64,000 nucleotides of DNA from Lysinibacillus_B sp031181585. GTDB taxonomy: Bacteria; Bacillota; Bacilli; Bacillales_A; Planococcaceae. Shown here one piece after another: positions 7,647-16,548 of the stretch. The position numbers and the translations under genes were made by a program. The number at the start of each line of letters is the position of its first letter. Position 1 is the stretch's first letter. The stretch spans positions 1,426,001-1,490,000 of the forward strand of contig NZ_CP154840.1 in assembly GCF_047301505.1 (NCBI RefSeq), read 5' to 3'. Under the pieces are notes generated by a model. The model searched no databases and was not told the DNA's origin. It worked only from the letters and a program-made list of their open reading frames with translations.

Positions 7647-8270
7647 CTAGTCGAGCAGCCCGGAATCCTTTGCCTTGTTCACCGCCTCAGTGCGGGATTC
7701 GACCTGTAAATACGTAAATATCTTTGTCAGGTAGTTTTCTACTGTACGCTGTGATACACCAAGTTCCGATGCGATGGCTTTGTTTGTGAAGCCCTGAGCG
7801 ACAAGCTGGAGGATTCTCCCTTCTTTTTCAGGTAATGTATAACCGTCATCAGTTTTTGTATTTGCTATTTTTCTAGAAATGAAGTTAAGGAATTGCGCAG
7901 GTACAAGGATATCTCCGCGTAGTACGGCGCTAATGGAATGAATAATTTGTTCTTTTGTAGCAGTTTTCGATAGCAAGCCATCCACTTTGCTTGTAATGAG
8001 CAGATCATAATAATCTTCAAGTTCATAGCCTGTATAGAGAATCAGGCGGGTATCAGGGGAGAACTCTCGAATTTCTGCTGCGAGCTGAATGCCGTTAATC
8101 GGCTGCATATTTACATCAAGCAAGCAGCAGTCATATGTTTCACGCCGCAGCCGATCTATAGCAAAAAGGGGATTTGTTTCTGCTTCAATCGTCCAGTGCT
8201 CATGATGATCCAGCAGCGCTTTTGTTCCGTTTAATACAACGGGATGGTCGTCTACAATTAAAAGTTTCAT
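7647..8270 (-). CDS. NarL/LuxR-family response regulator, ComA-like
   Basis: 207 aa. The receiver domain has the acidic pair D7-D8, phosphoacceptor D52 (LLDVN) and K102 (LSKT). A LuxR-type HTH sits at about residues 145-200 (GFTNKAIASELGVSQRTVENYLTKIF). Several stretches closely match B. subtilis ComA as I recall it: LYTGYELEDYYD, LRGDILV, GFTNKAIA, and ESRTEAVNKAKDSGLLD at the end. It abuts the histidine kinase gene with no gap, so the pair is co-translated. ComA normally controls competence and secreted products. Here no comQ or comX lies next to the kinase. Confidence 0.82.
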   Translation of the reverse strand: MKLLIVDDHPVVLNGTKALLDHHEHWTIEAETNPLFAIDRLRRETYDCCLLDVNMQPINGIQLAAEIREFSPDTRLILYTGYELEDYYDLLITSKVDGLLSKTATKEQIIHSISAVLRGDILVPAQFLNFISRKIANTKTDDGYTLPEKEGRILQLVAQGFTNKAIASELGVSQRTVENYLTKIFTYLQVESRTEAVNKAKDSGLLD

Positions 8271-10259
8271 TTACTCATTTCCTTTCTCTATATGAATGGT
8301 GATTCCCAGACCATTTTTCTGCCCTTCATCAATTTGCATCGTTCCGTTAAATGCACGGACTCTTTCATGCATTCCTTTCATGCCCATCTTATCGGAGGCG
8401 GTGAAATCACTCTCATTTAGTCCAACTCCATCATCCTCATAGAGAATCTCAATATGACGAGACTGGACGGTGACAGTGAGGAATACATGGGAGGCATGGG
8501 CATGCTTCATCGCATTATTTAGCAGTTCCTGTACAATACGATAAATCATGAGGGCATAGGCAGGGTTCTGCACTTTCTCAATATGGAACTGCTCCTTCAG
8601 GATAAAATCAGCTCTTAGCTTTACCTTCCCGCAAAACTTTGTTAGAGCGGATTGTAGTCCAAGAGTGTCGAGCAGCGGTGGATTAAGCATTTCACAATAT
8701 TCCCGGAGCTCGTAAGAAATATCGAGCAGCTGTTCGCGAATATGCGATACTTTAGCTGCGTCAATTAATGCAGCAGGCATGTCCAGCTCCCTTGCCAGAT
8801 AAAGCTGCTCCTGGAGGACTGTATCGTGCAATTCTTGGGCAAGGACTGCCTTCTCTTGTTCGACAAACTGCCAAACAAGACGGTTAACCCAAGGAATGTC
8901 ACCGATTTCTCTAGAGGCCTCCTCCATCAGTTCTTCCATTCGCTTCAAGCTGCTGAAGAAAGCATCGCTATACATTGTCATCAGTTCCAGCCAAATCATC
9001 TCCTCGTTGCGGAGCTGGATGCTTTCCTTTTCCGCACCTATGACAAGGAGCAGCTGCTTCGTTGTATACCGATGCAATAGAAGTTCATAGCACCCGCCAC
9101 GTTTTGTCACCTCAAAGGGACGCAGTGTAATCTGGTCGTGGGGGACTGTCCGCACTGTGACTGCCTGGAAATCCAGTTTCCGCTTGATCTCCTCAACAAT
9201 AATGCGCACTAATTCCTCTTCACTGCGGGCAAAGCCCATTTTTTTTAATACTTCATATAAATGCTGTCCAGTTCCGCTATCAGTCATTGGCAAGAGCTTG
9301 CGTTGCCTAAAGTCCAGCTTTTCTTTTATAACAAGCAGGATGTAGATACAGATTACTGCTGCTAAAAATAGCAGCAAAAACTGGCGAGTGGTTAAGACAT
9401 CATATAAAAAGACAGCTAGCCCTCCACAAAACACCAATGCAGAAACAGTAGAGATGCTTCCATAATAGCGCAGACGCGACAGATGATACTGCAGGCCAAA
9501 CAAACGCTCTGTGAGCTGTGTAAAAATAAAGCTGAAAGGCAGAAGTAAAAAAAAGATGGCTGCAATTTCTGGTGCTACAAAGGGCTTCTCTATAATCAGC
9601 TCGGGCAGGACATATAAAAATACATACGGTAAAAACGGTACAATGCAGCTAAAGATCAGAATCCGGATCTGCACTTTTTTTGACTGGGCATAACCGTAAA
9701 GCAAAATCCGAAAAATTGTAAGAACCCCAATCGAGAAGAGTAATAACGTCATCCAATCTACCAGCGCCTCAAATCTTGGCCAGAATATTGTCATGAAGCT
9801 TGCTGAAAAGATGATGATTGGGAAGCTGTACATAAACAAAAGACTGGATGTATACGGCCATTTCACTGCAATCCGATCAAAGTAGTTCCGCAAGAAATGT
9901 ACTAAAATGCTGATACATAGCATCATCGCTGTACTGAAGAGAAGATAGCTGAACGAATCGCCACTCGATGCACCCGCAGAGCTGATATAGGCAAGGCTGA
10001 CAGTCAGCAAAAATAGTATAAGCATCGGCAGGAGCTGATTTCCCTTAAAACGTACGAGATAGAAGGCCGAACAGAGCGTCAGCAGGAAATAAACACTCGG
10101 CAGTACGAAATGCAAGTAGAAGAAATAGGAGGACTGGCCGGTTGCCCCTTGTCCTTGTATAAAAGTGTAGGCCGCTGTTAGTATGTAGAGTCCGAATACT
10201 AAATAGGTGAAAAGAGACAGGCTGAACCAATATTTTTTTAATAGTTCAAGAGTGCTCAT
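8271..10259 (-). CDS. Membrane sensor histidine kinase, ComP-like
   Basis: 662 aa from ATG 10259, which has AAGGGAG eight bases upstream; the frame opens at 10277. The N-terminal half carries about eight membrane helices. A GAF-like cytoplasmic region follows, then a HisKA_3 helix with the H-box ELHDTVLQ and a HATPase domain with N-box NNAMKHAHA and G-box DDGVGL. The domain order and the C-terminal third resemble ComP. Unlike B. subtilis ComP, I see no long extracellular PDZ-like loop after the first helix. It is the first gene of the operon with the ComA-like regulator. The activating ligand is unknown. Confidence 0.82.
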   Translation of the reverse strand: MSTLELLKKYWFSLSLFTYLVFGLYILTAAYTFIQGQGATGQSSYFFYLHFVLPSVYFLLTLCSAFYLVRFKGNQLLPMLILFLLTVSLAYISSAGASSGDSFSYLLFSTAMMLCISILVHFLRNYFDRIAVKWPYTSSLLFMYSFPIIIFSASFMTIFWPRFEALVDWMTLLLFSIGVLTIFRILLYGYAQSKKVQIRILIFSCIVPFLPYVFLYVLPELIIEKPFVAPEIAAIFFLLLPFSFIFTQLTERLFGLQYHLSRLRYYGSISTVSALVFCGGLAVFLYDVLTTRQFLLLFLAAVICIYILLVIKEKLDFRQRKLLPMTDSGTGQHLYEVLKKMGFARSEEELVRIIVEEIKRKLDFQAVTVRTVPHDQITLRPFEVTKRGGCYELLLHRYTTKQLLLVIGAEKESIQLRNEEMIWLELMTMYSDAFFSSLKRMEELMEEASREIGDIPWVNRLVWQFVEQEKAVLAQELHDTVLQEQLYLARELDMPAALIDAAKVSHIREQLLDISYELREYCEMLNPPLLDTLGLQSALTKFCGKVKLRADFILKEQFHIEKVQNPAYALMIYRIVQELLNNAMKHAHASHVFLTVTVQSRHIEILYEDDGVGLNESDFTASDKMGMKGMHERVRAFNGTMQIDEGQKNGLGITIHIEKGNE

Positions 10260-10451
10260 ATCTATTGCTCCCTTCACATTGTTTTCTTTCTATTATGAAG
10301 AAATTTTTCTGATAGGGAAAGAGAGCAGCTGGCATTTTCGGTTATACACAATCCATTTCTTCGTACCGCAAGAGGGCCGGTGGAAAGGCGTAATCGTGTT
10401 TGCGGGATAATCCATGTTAAGGTGTTGCTAACAATAAGAGGAGAGAAAAAG

Positions 10452-11192
10452 ATGAAGCATCCTTTAACAGTATTTGGACTAGTATGTATCGTTATTTCGT
10501 TTGTTCCGCTATTTCTGATGGCTAGAGAAACATATATAAACAATTCAATAAATAAGCGCTACGATATTTCCCATACATATATGGAACATGGTTTTCCATC
10601 GTCGATTGACACTCAAAAAATCGAAGTGAACGATTTTACTATAGAAATTAAGGAGGAACCAACAGGCAAAAAGGCACCAAAAACATGGTGGGATACAGAA
10701 GAAGGTGGCGGTGACATCGTCAAACTTCAGCTCCTTGTAAACGGCAAGGAAGTGTCAGCTGCTGATGATATTGCGCTTTCCAGCAGCAATAGAAGCAGCC
10801 GTTACTGGTCCTGGCTCGATGTGCTGCTTGTGGAGAACAAAAAGAACGGCCAGGAACAGATCGCTATTGTCCAAAGACTGTCCGAAGATAATGCCATACA
10901 GGAAGATTACCGCTGGAAGATTATTTTTATTGCCGAAGACGGCAAACTCTCAGAGGAAGAAATTCAGTATCATACCCGTTCAGAAAATCTGCTTGCTGTT
11001 AGATTAATTGGTTTCTCCGGTACATCATTGATCGGTATGGGATATTATTCCGATTTGTTACATTATTATCCGACGCTGTTTTATCCACTTCTTTATCCAT
11101 TTGGCACAATGGCAGCGGGCATTATTCTCTTATTACTTGGACTGTTTCTGCAACGGCAAAGAGGGAGGCACACTAGGCTCAATCCGAAGTAG
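10452..11192 (+). CDS. Membrane-anchored protein of unknown function
   Basis: 246 aa from ATG 10452 after AAGAGGAGAGAAAAAG. It has an N-terminal membrane helix (residues about 5-24), an extracellular beta-rich domain with WW and acidic patches, and a C-terminal helix pair ending in a basic tail (QRQRGRHTR). First gene of a four-gene operon (to 12980), divergent from the ComP-like kinase. That suggests the kinase pair might control it. No family recognised. Confidence 0.65.
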   Translation: MKHPLTVFGLVCIVISFVPLFLMARETYINNSINKRYDISHTYMEHGFPSSIDTQKIEVNDFTIEIKEEPTGKKAPKTWWDTEEGGGDIVKLQLLVNGKEVSAADDIALSSSNRSSRYWSWLDVLLVENKKNGQEQIAIVQRLSEDNAIQEDYRWKIIFIAEDGKLSEEEIQYHTRSENLLAVRLIGFSGTSLIGMGYYSDLLHYYPTLFYPLLYPFGTMAAGIILLLLGLFLQRQRGRHTRLNPK

Positions 11193-11208
11193 AAAAGGAG
11201 AGGTAAAG

Positions 11209-11727
11209 ATGGTAAAGTACACGATTATCGGAGGTTTTTTTGGCTTACTGCTGTCCTTTATTATGCCTTTTGTATTTGCTATATTTGCCTCCGCCCTAGC
11301 AGGAAGTCTTGCTTTTTCGCTGAGCGGGACGTGGCTCTATTACGCCGCAGCTATCCCATTTGTTCTAACATTTTCGATACTAGGGAGCTTCTTTTGGAAG
11401 AAGGGGCAGCTGGAGAATAAAAATATGTGGCTGCTGAGCGCTGCTGTTGGACTTTTTATCCCGCTCTACTGTGGAACAATGGGCGCGTTGTACGGAGAAT
11501 ATATTGTTCGCCAATCATTTCGATTCTACACGGCAAACGGCTATTTAGGTACAAATGTTAAGGAGATACTCATTAGAGGGACTATGTATGCCTTTATTTT
11601 GCTGCCAGTGACAGTACCATTGGCAAGATTGTTAGTAGAATTGTTCTGGGACATATTACAAAGAGTACCAGGCTGCTATAAAACGGGCTTGGAGGATAAG
11701 GGAGTGGAAGACGAGTGGAGAAGGTGA
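11209..11727 (+). CDS. Polytopic membrane protein of unknown function
   Basis: 172 aa from ATG 11209 with a strong AAAGGAGAGG ribosome site. Four membrane helices are predicted, the first glycine-rich (IIGGFFGLLLSFIMPF). The short charged tail overlaps the next start by 13 bp, which points to translational coupling. No conserved motif recognised. Confidence 0.65.
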   Translation: MVKYTIIGGFFGLLLSFIMPFVFAIFASALAGSLAFSLSGTWLYYAAAIPFVLTFSILGSFFWKKGQLENKNMWLLSAAVGLFIPLYCGTMGALYGEYIVRQSFRFYTANGYLGTNVKEILIRGTMYAFILLPVTVPLARLLVELFWDILQRVPGCYKTGLEDKGVEDEWRR

Positions 11728-12455
11728 CCGCCAAAATGGCCGGGGCAGGAACAGGCATGACGGTGCTGGTTATATGGACATTGGTTGTTTCAGAGATTGA
11801 TTGGTATGAAGTCAGCGAAACATTGTCGAATCGTTATTTATGGCTGTTGTTTTTCGGTTATGGCCTGCTTGTGGCACTACTGGTAGAAGGAGTTGTCTGG
11901 AAATTCCGTATAAAAAGGCATAGTATTCGGCCGATCGGCTACATGGCTGCAGGTTTTCTATTATTCTATGTTTTTGGAATAAATGTGTTTGCTGTTATTG
12001 CGGGCATCATTTCAGCAGTTTTTGCGTTCCTCTTTTATATGGGTGAAATGGCTGCACGTCATTCGCGGTCTTATCGTATCGTATTTGCCTTTGTGCTGCC
12101 TGCTTTATTCCTGGTTATCGCCTGGATAGATTTTTCAGTGAAACAGAGGTGGGAGGAAAACAGAACGGAAGAAGGATATGAGGCAACGTTCGGGTATTTT
12201 CATGGGGAGCACCGCATCCCGGTAGAATTGAAAAAAGGGGAGTCTGTATACTTTACAATTAACTTCGAACCTGCCAATGACGGGGGCTACGGCCATTCAT
12301 TTGAAGATGCTAACGGACAGCCTGCCGGTATGGAGGAGCTGGGCAGGGACAGTTTTGGATATAGGGCCGAGCAGAATGGTGTATACTACATTGTTCTTTG
12401 GGGAGACCGTTTTAATGGCAGTATAGCTATCGATTGGGAATTCAAAAAGAGCTAG
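11715..12455 (+). CDS. Membrane protein with C-terminal extracellular beta domain
   Basis: 246 aa from GTG 11715, overlapping the previous gene. About five membrane helices fill residues 10-150. A C-terminal domain (about residues 160-246) has alternating strands and aromatic residues (SVYFTINFEPANDGGYG, NGVYYIVLWGDRFNGSIAIDWEF), similar in style to beta-sandwich domains of secreted proteins. Third gene of the operon. Function unknown. Confidence 0.62.
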   Translation: MEKVTAKMAGAGTGMTVLVIWTLVVSEIDWYEVSETLSNRYLWLLFFGYGLLVALLVEGVVWKFRIKRHSIRPIGYMAAGFLLFYVFGINVFAVIAGIISAVFAFLFYMGEMAARHSRSYRIVFAFVLPALFLVIAWIDFSVKQRWEENRTEEGYEATFGYFHGEHRIPVELKKGESVYFTINFEPANDGGYGHSFEDANGQPAGMEELGRDSFGYRAEQNGVYYIVLWGDRFNGSIAIDWEFKKS

Positions 12456-12497
12456 AAGGAAGCTTTTAGTTGGCTTACCGTAAAAGGATTGAAATTT

Positions 12498-12980
12498 ATG
12501 AAAAAACTATCCATCTTGTTTTTTATATGCTTCTTGAGCGCCTGTGGAGGGAGAGACACAACGGATGCTGCAAAAGAGCTCAATTACTATTCTTCAGCGG
12601 ATGAAACAGCATGTGCATTTGTTTTCTATGGTGTGGAAGGAGCGCCTCCTTTAACGATCCAAGACCATGTAGTTGATTACCGTTTTGGCAGACAAAATAT
12701 TTTCCCGACAAGTTCACCAAGTAATTTTGGATGGGCATCTGAAGAGTTCTCAGGGGCTCGCCATGTCAATTTTTACAATAGTGAAGGTGTTCAAATAACA
12801 AATGAAGAGGAAAGGCCTTTGCTGTTTAATGGCAGTATTGCTGTTGACGATATAGAGCGAGATTATGATGTATTGCATTTTAACGATAGAGAAGAATGCT
12901 TCACAAACGATCCTTTCAAGGATTTTAGTATATTCTCCGAGCTGGTAAGGGAAATATATAAGGAAAATAAAAGGGAATAA
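12498..12980 (+). CDS. Lipoprotein of unknown function
   Basis: 160 aa from ATG 12498; a TTG at 12489 is too near the AAAGGA site. A signal peptide with lipobox LSAC precedes the acylated cysteine (FFICFLSACGG), so the mature protein is anchored to the outer face of the membrane. The mature part is acidic with three further cysteines. Last gene of the four-gene operon. It is the only lipoprotein there and may be the ligand-facing part of a surface complex, which is inference. Confidence 0.68.
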   Translation: MKKLSILFFICFLSACGGRDTTDAAKELNYYSSADETACAFVFYGVEGAPPLTIQDHVVDYRFGRQNIFPTSSPSNFGWASEEFSGARHVNFYNSEGVQITNEEERPLLFNGSIAVDDIERDYDVLHFNDREECFTNDPFKDFSIFSELVREIYKENKRE

Positions 12981-13116
12981 TGATGTCATTCTCGTTTAAA
13001 CAATGCAAATAAGGTGGAGAAAACTTAAAATGATGTCAGGCAGGCCATATCCAAAAATCATTGTACAATCGGCACCGTATTCTATGAGCTGTAGGGTTCA
13101 TTCTAGACATTAAAAA

Positions 13117-13143
13117 GGGGAACGCTGGAAGAGGGCGTTTCCC
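13117..13143 (-). terminator. Terminator of the DUF3885 gene
   Basis: GGGAACGC/GCGTTTCCC hairpin with a one-base bulge. Read on the minus strand it is followed by a CTTTTTAATG T-run. Confidence 0.75.
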
Positions 13144-13144
13144 G

Positions 13145-13780
13145 TTATACTTTTTCATTGAATACCCGATCAATAGCCGGCCTGTCATAATCCAAAATCC
13201 AATGATTATATTTTTGATAAATAAATTTAATTGTATCGGGGGAAGCTGCCAATAAATCGCATCCCCTGTCATCATAAACGTGAAAGATCGTTTTTTTAGT
13301 GATATTAACGAAGTAAACCCTATGGCAAATCCTCGGTCTCCGCCCCAGCTCCTTGTTGCAAATCGCTTTTAATAATGGAACATATTTAACATCCGAGGTT
13401 TTGCATTGTAAAGTAAATCTGTGCGTTTTAAATACACCCTCTTCGTCATCTTCGGGGAAAATATAAGGCAGGTCTTGGTATTCCAATTTAAACAATAATG
13501 ATTTTTTTACATAGGGCGGGAAATTCTTTAACTGCTGTTTAAGGTTTTTCCCTTTCCTGAAATCATTGACATCTATCACGACAAAAATTTCATCTGTTGG
13601 GGAGTGTAAGGCTTCAAATAAAGTAATCGCCCTTTTATAACACCCTTGTGCATATAGGTTGTCTGGATAGTTTCCCTCAGCCCCAAGCTCAAAACGTATG
13701 CCAGTAGCCCAACTATAAAACAATGGTGGTTTAAGTTCTAAATTGCGGAAGTTCTTGTGCATAAATTCATTTAATTGCAT
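13145..13780 (-). CDS. DUF3885 domain protein
   Basis: 211 aa. The C-terminal part shows the DUF3885 signature: VYFVNITKKTIFHVYDDRGC, then LLAASPDTIKFIYQKYN and WILDYDRPAID. There is no signal peptide or membrane helix. The function is not known. Such small acidic/aromatic cytosolic proteins are often found in immunity-gene islands, but no toxin gene is visible here. A decayed ORF lies directly upstream on the same strand. Confidence 0.72.
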   Translation of the reverse strand: MQLNEFMHKNFRNLELKPPLFYSWATGIRFELGAEGNYPDNLYAQGCYKRAITLFEALHSPTDEIFVVIDVNDFRKGKNLKQQLKNFPPYVKKSLLFKLEYQDLPYIFPEDDEEGVFKTHRFTLQCKTSDVKYVPLLKAICNKELGRRPRICHRVYFVNITKKTIFHVYDDRGCDLLAASPDTIKFIYQKYNHWILDYDRPAIDRVFNEKV

Positions 13781-13841
13781 CTCGTCACCTCATAGCTATT
13801 ATTTGTCAGTTTAAATGATCCGGTATTTGAGCGTACATAAA

Positions 13842-14093
13842 TTAGCATAAGTTTTTTGCTAATGAATAAATACCCTTCATTTCTTTATTGCATTTTTCAT
13901 CATACGTCCAATCAATAGCTGCTTCTGCCAATACTTCCTATTTCGTCATATCATCAGGATTGACAATCGAAACAGCAGGCGGGAAAAATCATATTCCTCA
14001 CCTATACATCCCGTTAATGCCGGGATAAGTAATAAGCCCATCATTCATTTGATGAATCGGTTTATCCCACACCACTCGTTCTCCTAAATACAG
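13842..14093 (-). pseudogene. Decayed ORF upstream of the DUF3885 gene
   Basis: One minus-strand frame reads protein-like across the whole stretch (GERVVWDKPIHQMNDGLI, FPPAVSIVNPDDMTK, EVLAEAAIDWTYDEKCNKEM) but is broken by three in-frame stops (two TGA, one TAG). The residues look like a former cytosolic protein; the family is not recognised. The remaining gap, 14094-14290, shows nothing that I can support. Confidence 0.5.
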
Positions 14094-14294
14094 TTTTTAG
14101 CAATCTATTAGTGTAGTGTAACATAAACGCAGGCTTTCCCTAATATTGAGTAAATGGCCAGATACAATCATATTTTAGAAAAAACCTTTTTACTGAAACG
14201 AAAAAGGGAATAGTATAGAGAAGTGTCAGGTTTGGCAGCGGAAGCTGTAAAACTGCTGGTCAAACGATCATTAAGTGAAAAGGAGGAACAGATG

Positions 14295-14612
14295 ATGGCG
14301 ATTGTAGATGCGACAGATCAAACATTCGAACAGGAAATAATGGAAGGTACGGTGCTTGTTGATTTTTGGGCGACATGGTGCGGTCCATGCAAAATGCTCG
14401 CCCCTGTGCTGGAGGAGCTTGATGAGGAAATCGGGGACGATGTGAAGATTGTCAAAATAGAGGCTGAAGAAAATCCGGTGACTGCTCAGGAATACGGCGT
14501 TATGTCGGTACCAACCTTATTATTATTTGTTAATGGAGAAATGAAGGCGAGGTCGGGCGGCTACCAGCCAAAGGAACTGCTGCTGGAGTTTATTGAGAAT
14601 AATAGGGAATAA
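14295..14612 (+). CDS. trxA: Thioredoxin
   Basis: 105 aa from ATG 14295, eight bases after AGGAGG. An adjacent ATG at 14292 is the alternative start. The active site WCGPC gives C29 and C32. The cis-proline loop SVPTLLLF and the KPKE-like C-terminal helix (QPKELLLEFI) match TrxA in length and order. It is a cytosolic disulfide reductase recycled by thioredoxin reductase. It is a single gene with a strong terminator, and may be a second thioredoxin besides a housekeeping copy. Confidence 0.92.
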   Translation: MAIVDATDQTFEQEIMEGTVLVDFWATWCGPCKMLAPVLEELDEEIGDDVKIVKIEAEENPVTAQEYGVMSVPTLLLFVNGEMKARSGGYQPKELLLEFIENNRE

Positions 14613-14616
14613 AAAC

Positions 14617-14658
14617 CGTCCCTGAAACGAGGCAGTTATATCGCCTGTTTCAGGGACG
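14617..14658 (+). terminator. Terminator of the thioredoxin gene
   Basis: Perfect 12-bp stem (CGTCCCTGAAAC/GTTTCAGGGACG) with an inner AGGC/GCCT extension, followed by TTTTG. Confidence 0.85.
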
Positions 14659-14694
14659 TTTTGATATACAAATATCTTTCTCGAAAAAAATTTT

Positions 14695-15813
14695 TTATTG
14701 GGCCTTTTCTAAGATGGCTTTTAGTCTGGCTGCTTCAGAAATTGTATAGATCGTTTGTGTATCATCGGCGTGCATGAGCGAAGCTGAATCATTTCCATTC
14801 CACCATAAAAAGTATTGCTTTCCCTCTAGTTCAAAACGTATGTCAGGATTAGTCATATTAACAATACCAGGCATTTGGCGTGCTGTTTCGATCAGCTTAT
14901 TCGCTGCTCCTATATTTTCAGAGATGGTAACTGTTTGGAGAGCACTATCTTCTCCTGTATCAGCCCCCAGGTAGTCTGTTAACAGCTTTACTACATGCTC
15001 TCCGGTAAGTTCGCCATAGCCGTCTTCACCGCTAAGCATAATTTTCCCATTTCCAATCCAGATATTGTACTCTAACAGCCGCTCCGGTTCATTCGCATCG
15101 TAGCGGATGAACAGTGTCAGCTTTGCATCGGAATCATGTACCATTTCTTTTACGACTCCTTCATGCCATTCAATCTGTCCGAATATTTGCTGCAACGTTA
15201 AAATATCTTCAGGCGCAAAAATAGGTTCATGTTCGTTCACTGTGAAAAACTCCAAATAACGCAGGTCTTTCTTTTCATTAGGCTTGCCAAAAACGCGGGC
15301 GATTTGCTTCTTTACTAGCTCTTCGGCATTCTTTACCACCTTGCCGGCTAGTTCTTCTTCTATAACAACTGTTGACGGCTCATTTATAATAATGATTTTT
15401 TGTACATTATCGATGACTTCTTCACCTGAGAGCTCCTTATAAGCAGTCGTCAGCTTTGATTCCTTATAGGTACCGTCCTCTGAGTAATGGTCTTCAATCA
15501 TTTGTAGTTCGGTAATCGTTCGATTCCCGTTCCTCGTTACTTTTGTTACTGCATTCAAATATACCTGACCCTCATCACTTGGAATCATTGCCGCCTCGAC
15601 ATGAATGTCTGCTTTCTTTTCGTCACTTGTCAACATAGGTTCTTCCTTTAAAAATAATGCCCCGGCACATAAAAGCAAGACAAGAAATCCTGCCAGGATG
15701 ATCTGGTATTTCCAAGTATATTGTTTTTTCATTTTCTGTATAATTCGCTGTTCTAGCCCTTGAGGGTAAGGAGCCTGCTGTTCAATTTCTTCTTCCAGTT
15801 GCTTCTTCATCAA
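14695..15813 (-). CDS. Probable anti-sigma factor / membrane regulator of the ECF sigma
   Basis: 372 aa. A short cytoplasmic N-terminus (about 35 residues, with QQAPYPQGLEQRI) precedes one membrane helix (IILAGFLVLLLCAGALFL). A large extracellular domain with mixed strands and helices follows. It overlaps the ECF sigma gene upstream by 32 bp, the classic arrangement of a sigma factor with its membrane anti-sigma. The extracellular part is not one that I can name. The stimulus is unknown. Confidence 0.72.
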   Translation of the reverse strand: MMKKQLEEEIEQQAPYPQGLEQRIIQKMKKQYTWKYQIILAGFLVLLLCAGALFLKEEPMLTSDEKKADIHVEAAMIPSDEGQVYLNAVTKVTRNGNRTITELQMIEDHYSEDGTYKESKLTTAYKELSGEEVIDNVQKIIIINEPSTVVIEEELAGKVVKNAEELVKKQIARVFGKPNEKKDLRYLEFFTVNEHEPIFAPEDILTLQQIFGQIEWHEGVVKEMVHDSDAKLTLFIRYDANEPERLLEYNIWIGNGKIMLSGEDGYGELTGEHVVKLLTDYLGADTGEDSALQTVTISENIGAANKLIETARQMPGIVNMTNPDIRFELEGKQYFLWWNGNDSASLMHADDTQTIYTISEAARLKAILEKAQ

Positions 15814-16309
15814 TTGTCACCTCCCATTCACTTAAACCCTTGCTTAATAAATCCTTCGCCCGCTTCAGGCGAGTATGAACCGTGTTTTCCGAGCACTGCA
15901 AAACTTCTGCAATTTCCCGCCCCTTTAGCTCATTAAAATAATATAGAATGATGACCTCTCTATAAATGATGGGCAAGGCGATTACAGCATTCAGAATATC
16001 CTGTTTTCTTGCCTTATCGGTAACCTGCTTTTCTACCGACTGTTTGCTTCGAAACGTAAATTTCTCCAGCCATTCATGGGTCCTATTTTTTAGGCTCCGC
16101 TTATAATCATGGCACCGGTTATAGGTCAGTTTCGTGAGATACGTTTTTAGAGAAGCTTCCCGACGAAACTGGTCCTGCTTTTTATAAAACGATAGCAGTA
16201 CATCTTGTGTAATATCTTCAGCAGCTTGCCGGTTCTTCGTATAGAGATAAGCCGTCTGATAAATATGCTTACTGTATATATGTACAATTTCTTCAAAATC
16301 CACATTCAC
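15782..16309 (-). CDS. ECF-type RNA polymerase sigma factor
   Basis: 175 aa from GTG 16309 after GAGAGGAGGCG. The region 2 core is present (YLYTKNRQAAEDITQDVLLSFY), and region 4 has an HTH (LKGREIAEVLQCSENTVHTRLKRAKDLL). The two regions are joined by a basic linker. There is no region 1 or 3, as in ECF factors. It overlaps the anti-sigma gene. A candidate ECF-type promoter lies just upstream (16331-16357), which would give autoregulation. Confidence 0.9.
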   Translation of the reverse strand: MNVDFEEIVHIYSKHIYQTAYLYTKNRQAAEDITQDVLLSFYKKQDQFRREASLKTYLTKLTYNRCHDYKRSLKNRTHEWLEKFTFRSKQSVEKQVTDKARKQDILNAVIALPIIYREVIILYYFNELKGREIAEVLQCSENTVHTRLKRAKDLLSKGLSEWEVTIDEEATGRRN

Positions 16310-16330
16310 CGCCTCCTCTCATTAACAATA

Positions 16331-16357
16331 GACGTAGCAGATAGGAAATTTCTTTCA
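16331..16357 (-). promoter_or_regulatory. Candidate ECF-type autoregulatory promoter
   Basis: On the minus strand TGAAAG (-35) and CGTC (-10) are separated by 17 bases, close to the TGAAAC-N16/17-CGTC pattern of Bacillus ECF sigma factors. The -10 lies 22 bp upstream of the sigma gene start. Confidence 0.5.
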
Positions 16358-16548
16358 TAAAAATTAATAGTATAGGACAATTTCTTTTTTGAGTAGAGAA
16401 AGGAAAGTTGGAACAAGTAAATTAGAAAAATCGGAGTAGGGGAAAGCTTTCAGGAGGATAATGGTAAAACTATACTAAAGGGATAAATTATTGAAACCCT
16501 TTATCTGCCAGAACGTATACGAGGTATTACATTTAGTTGGAGGTATAT

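Noticed and set aside
10274..10543. Minus-strand ORF upstream of the ComP-like kinase that could hide a pheromone gene
   Set aside because: It overlaps the start of the divergent operon, has no ribosome site and no ComX-like tryptophan near its end.
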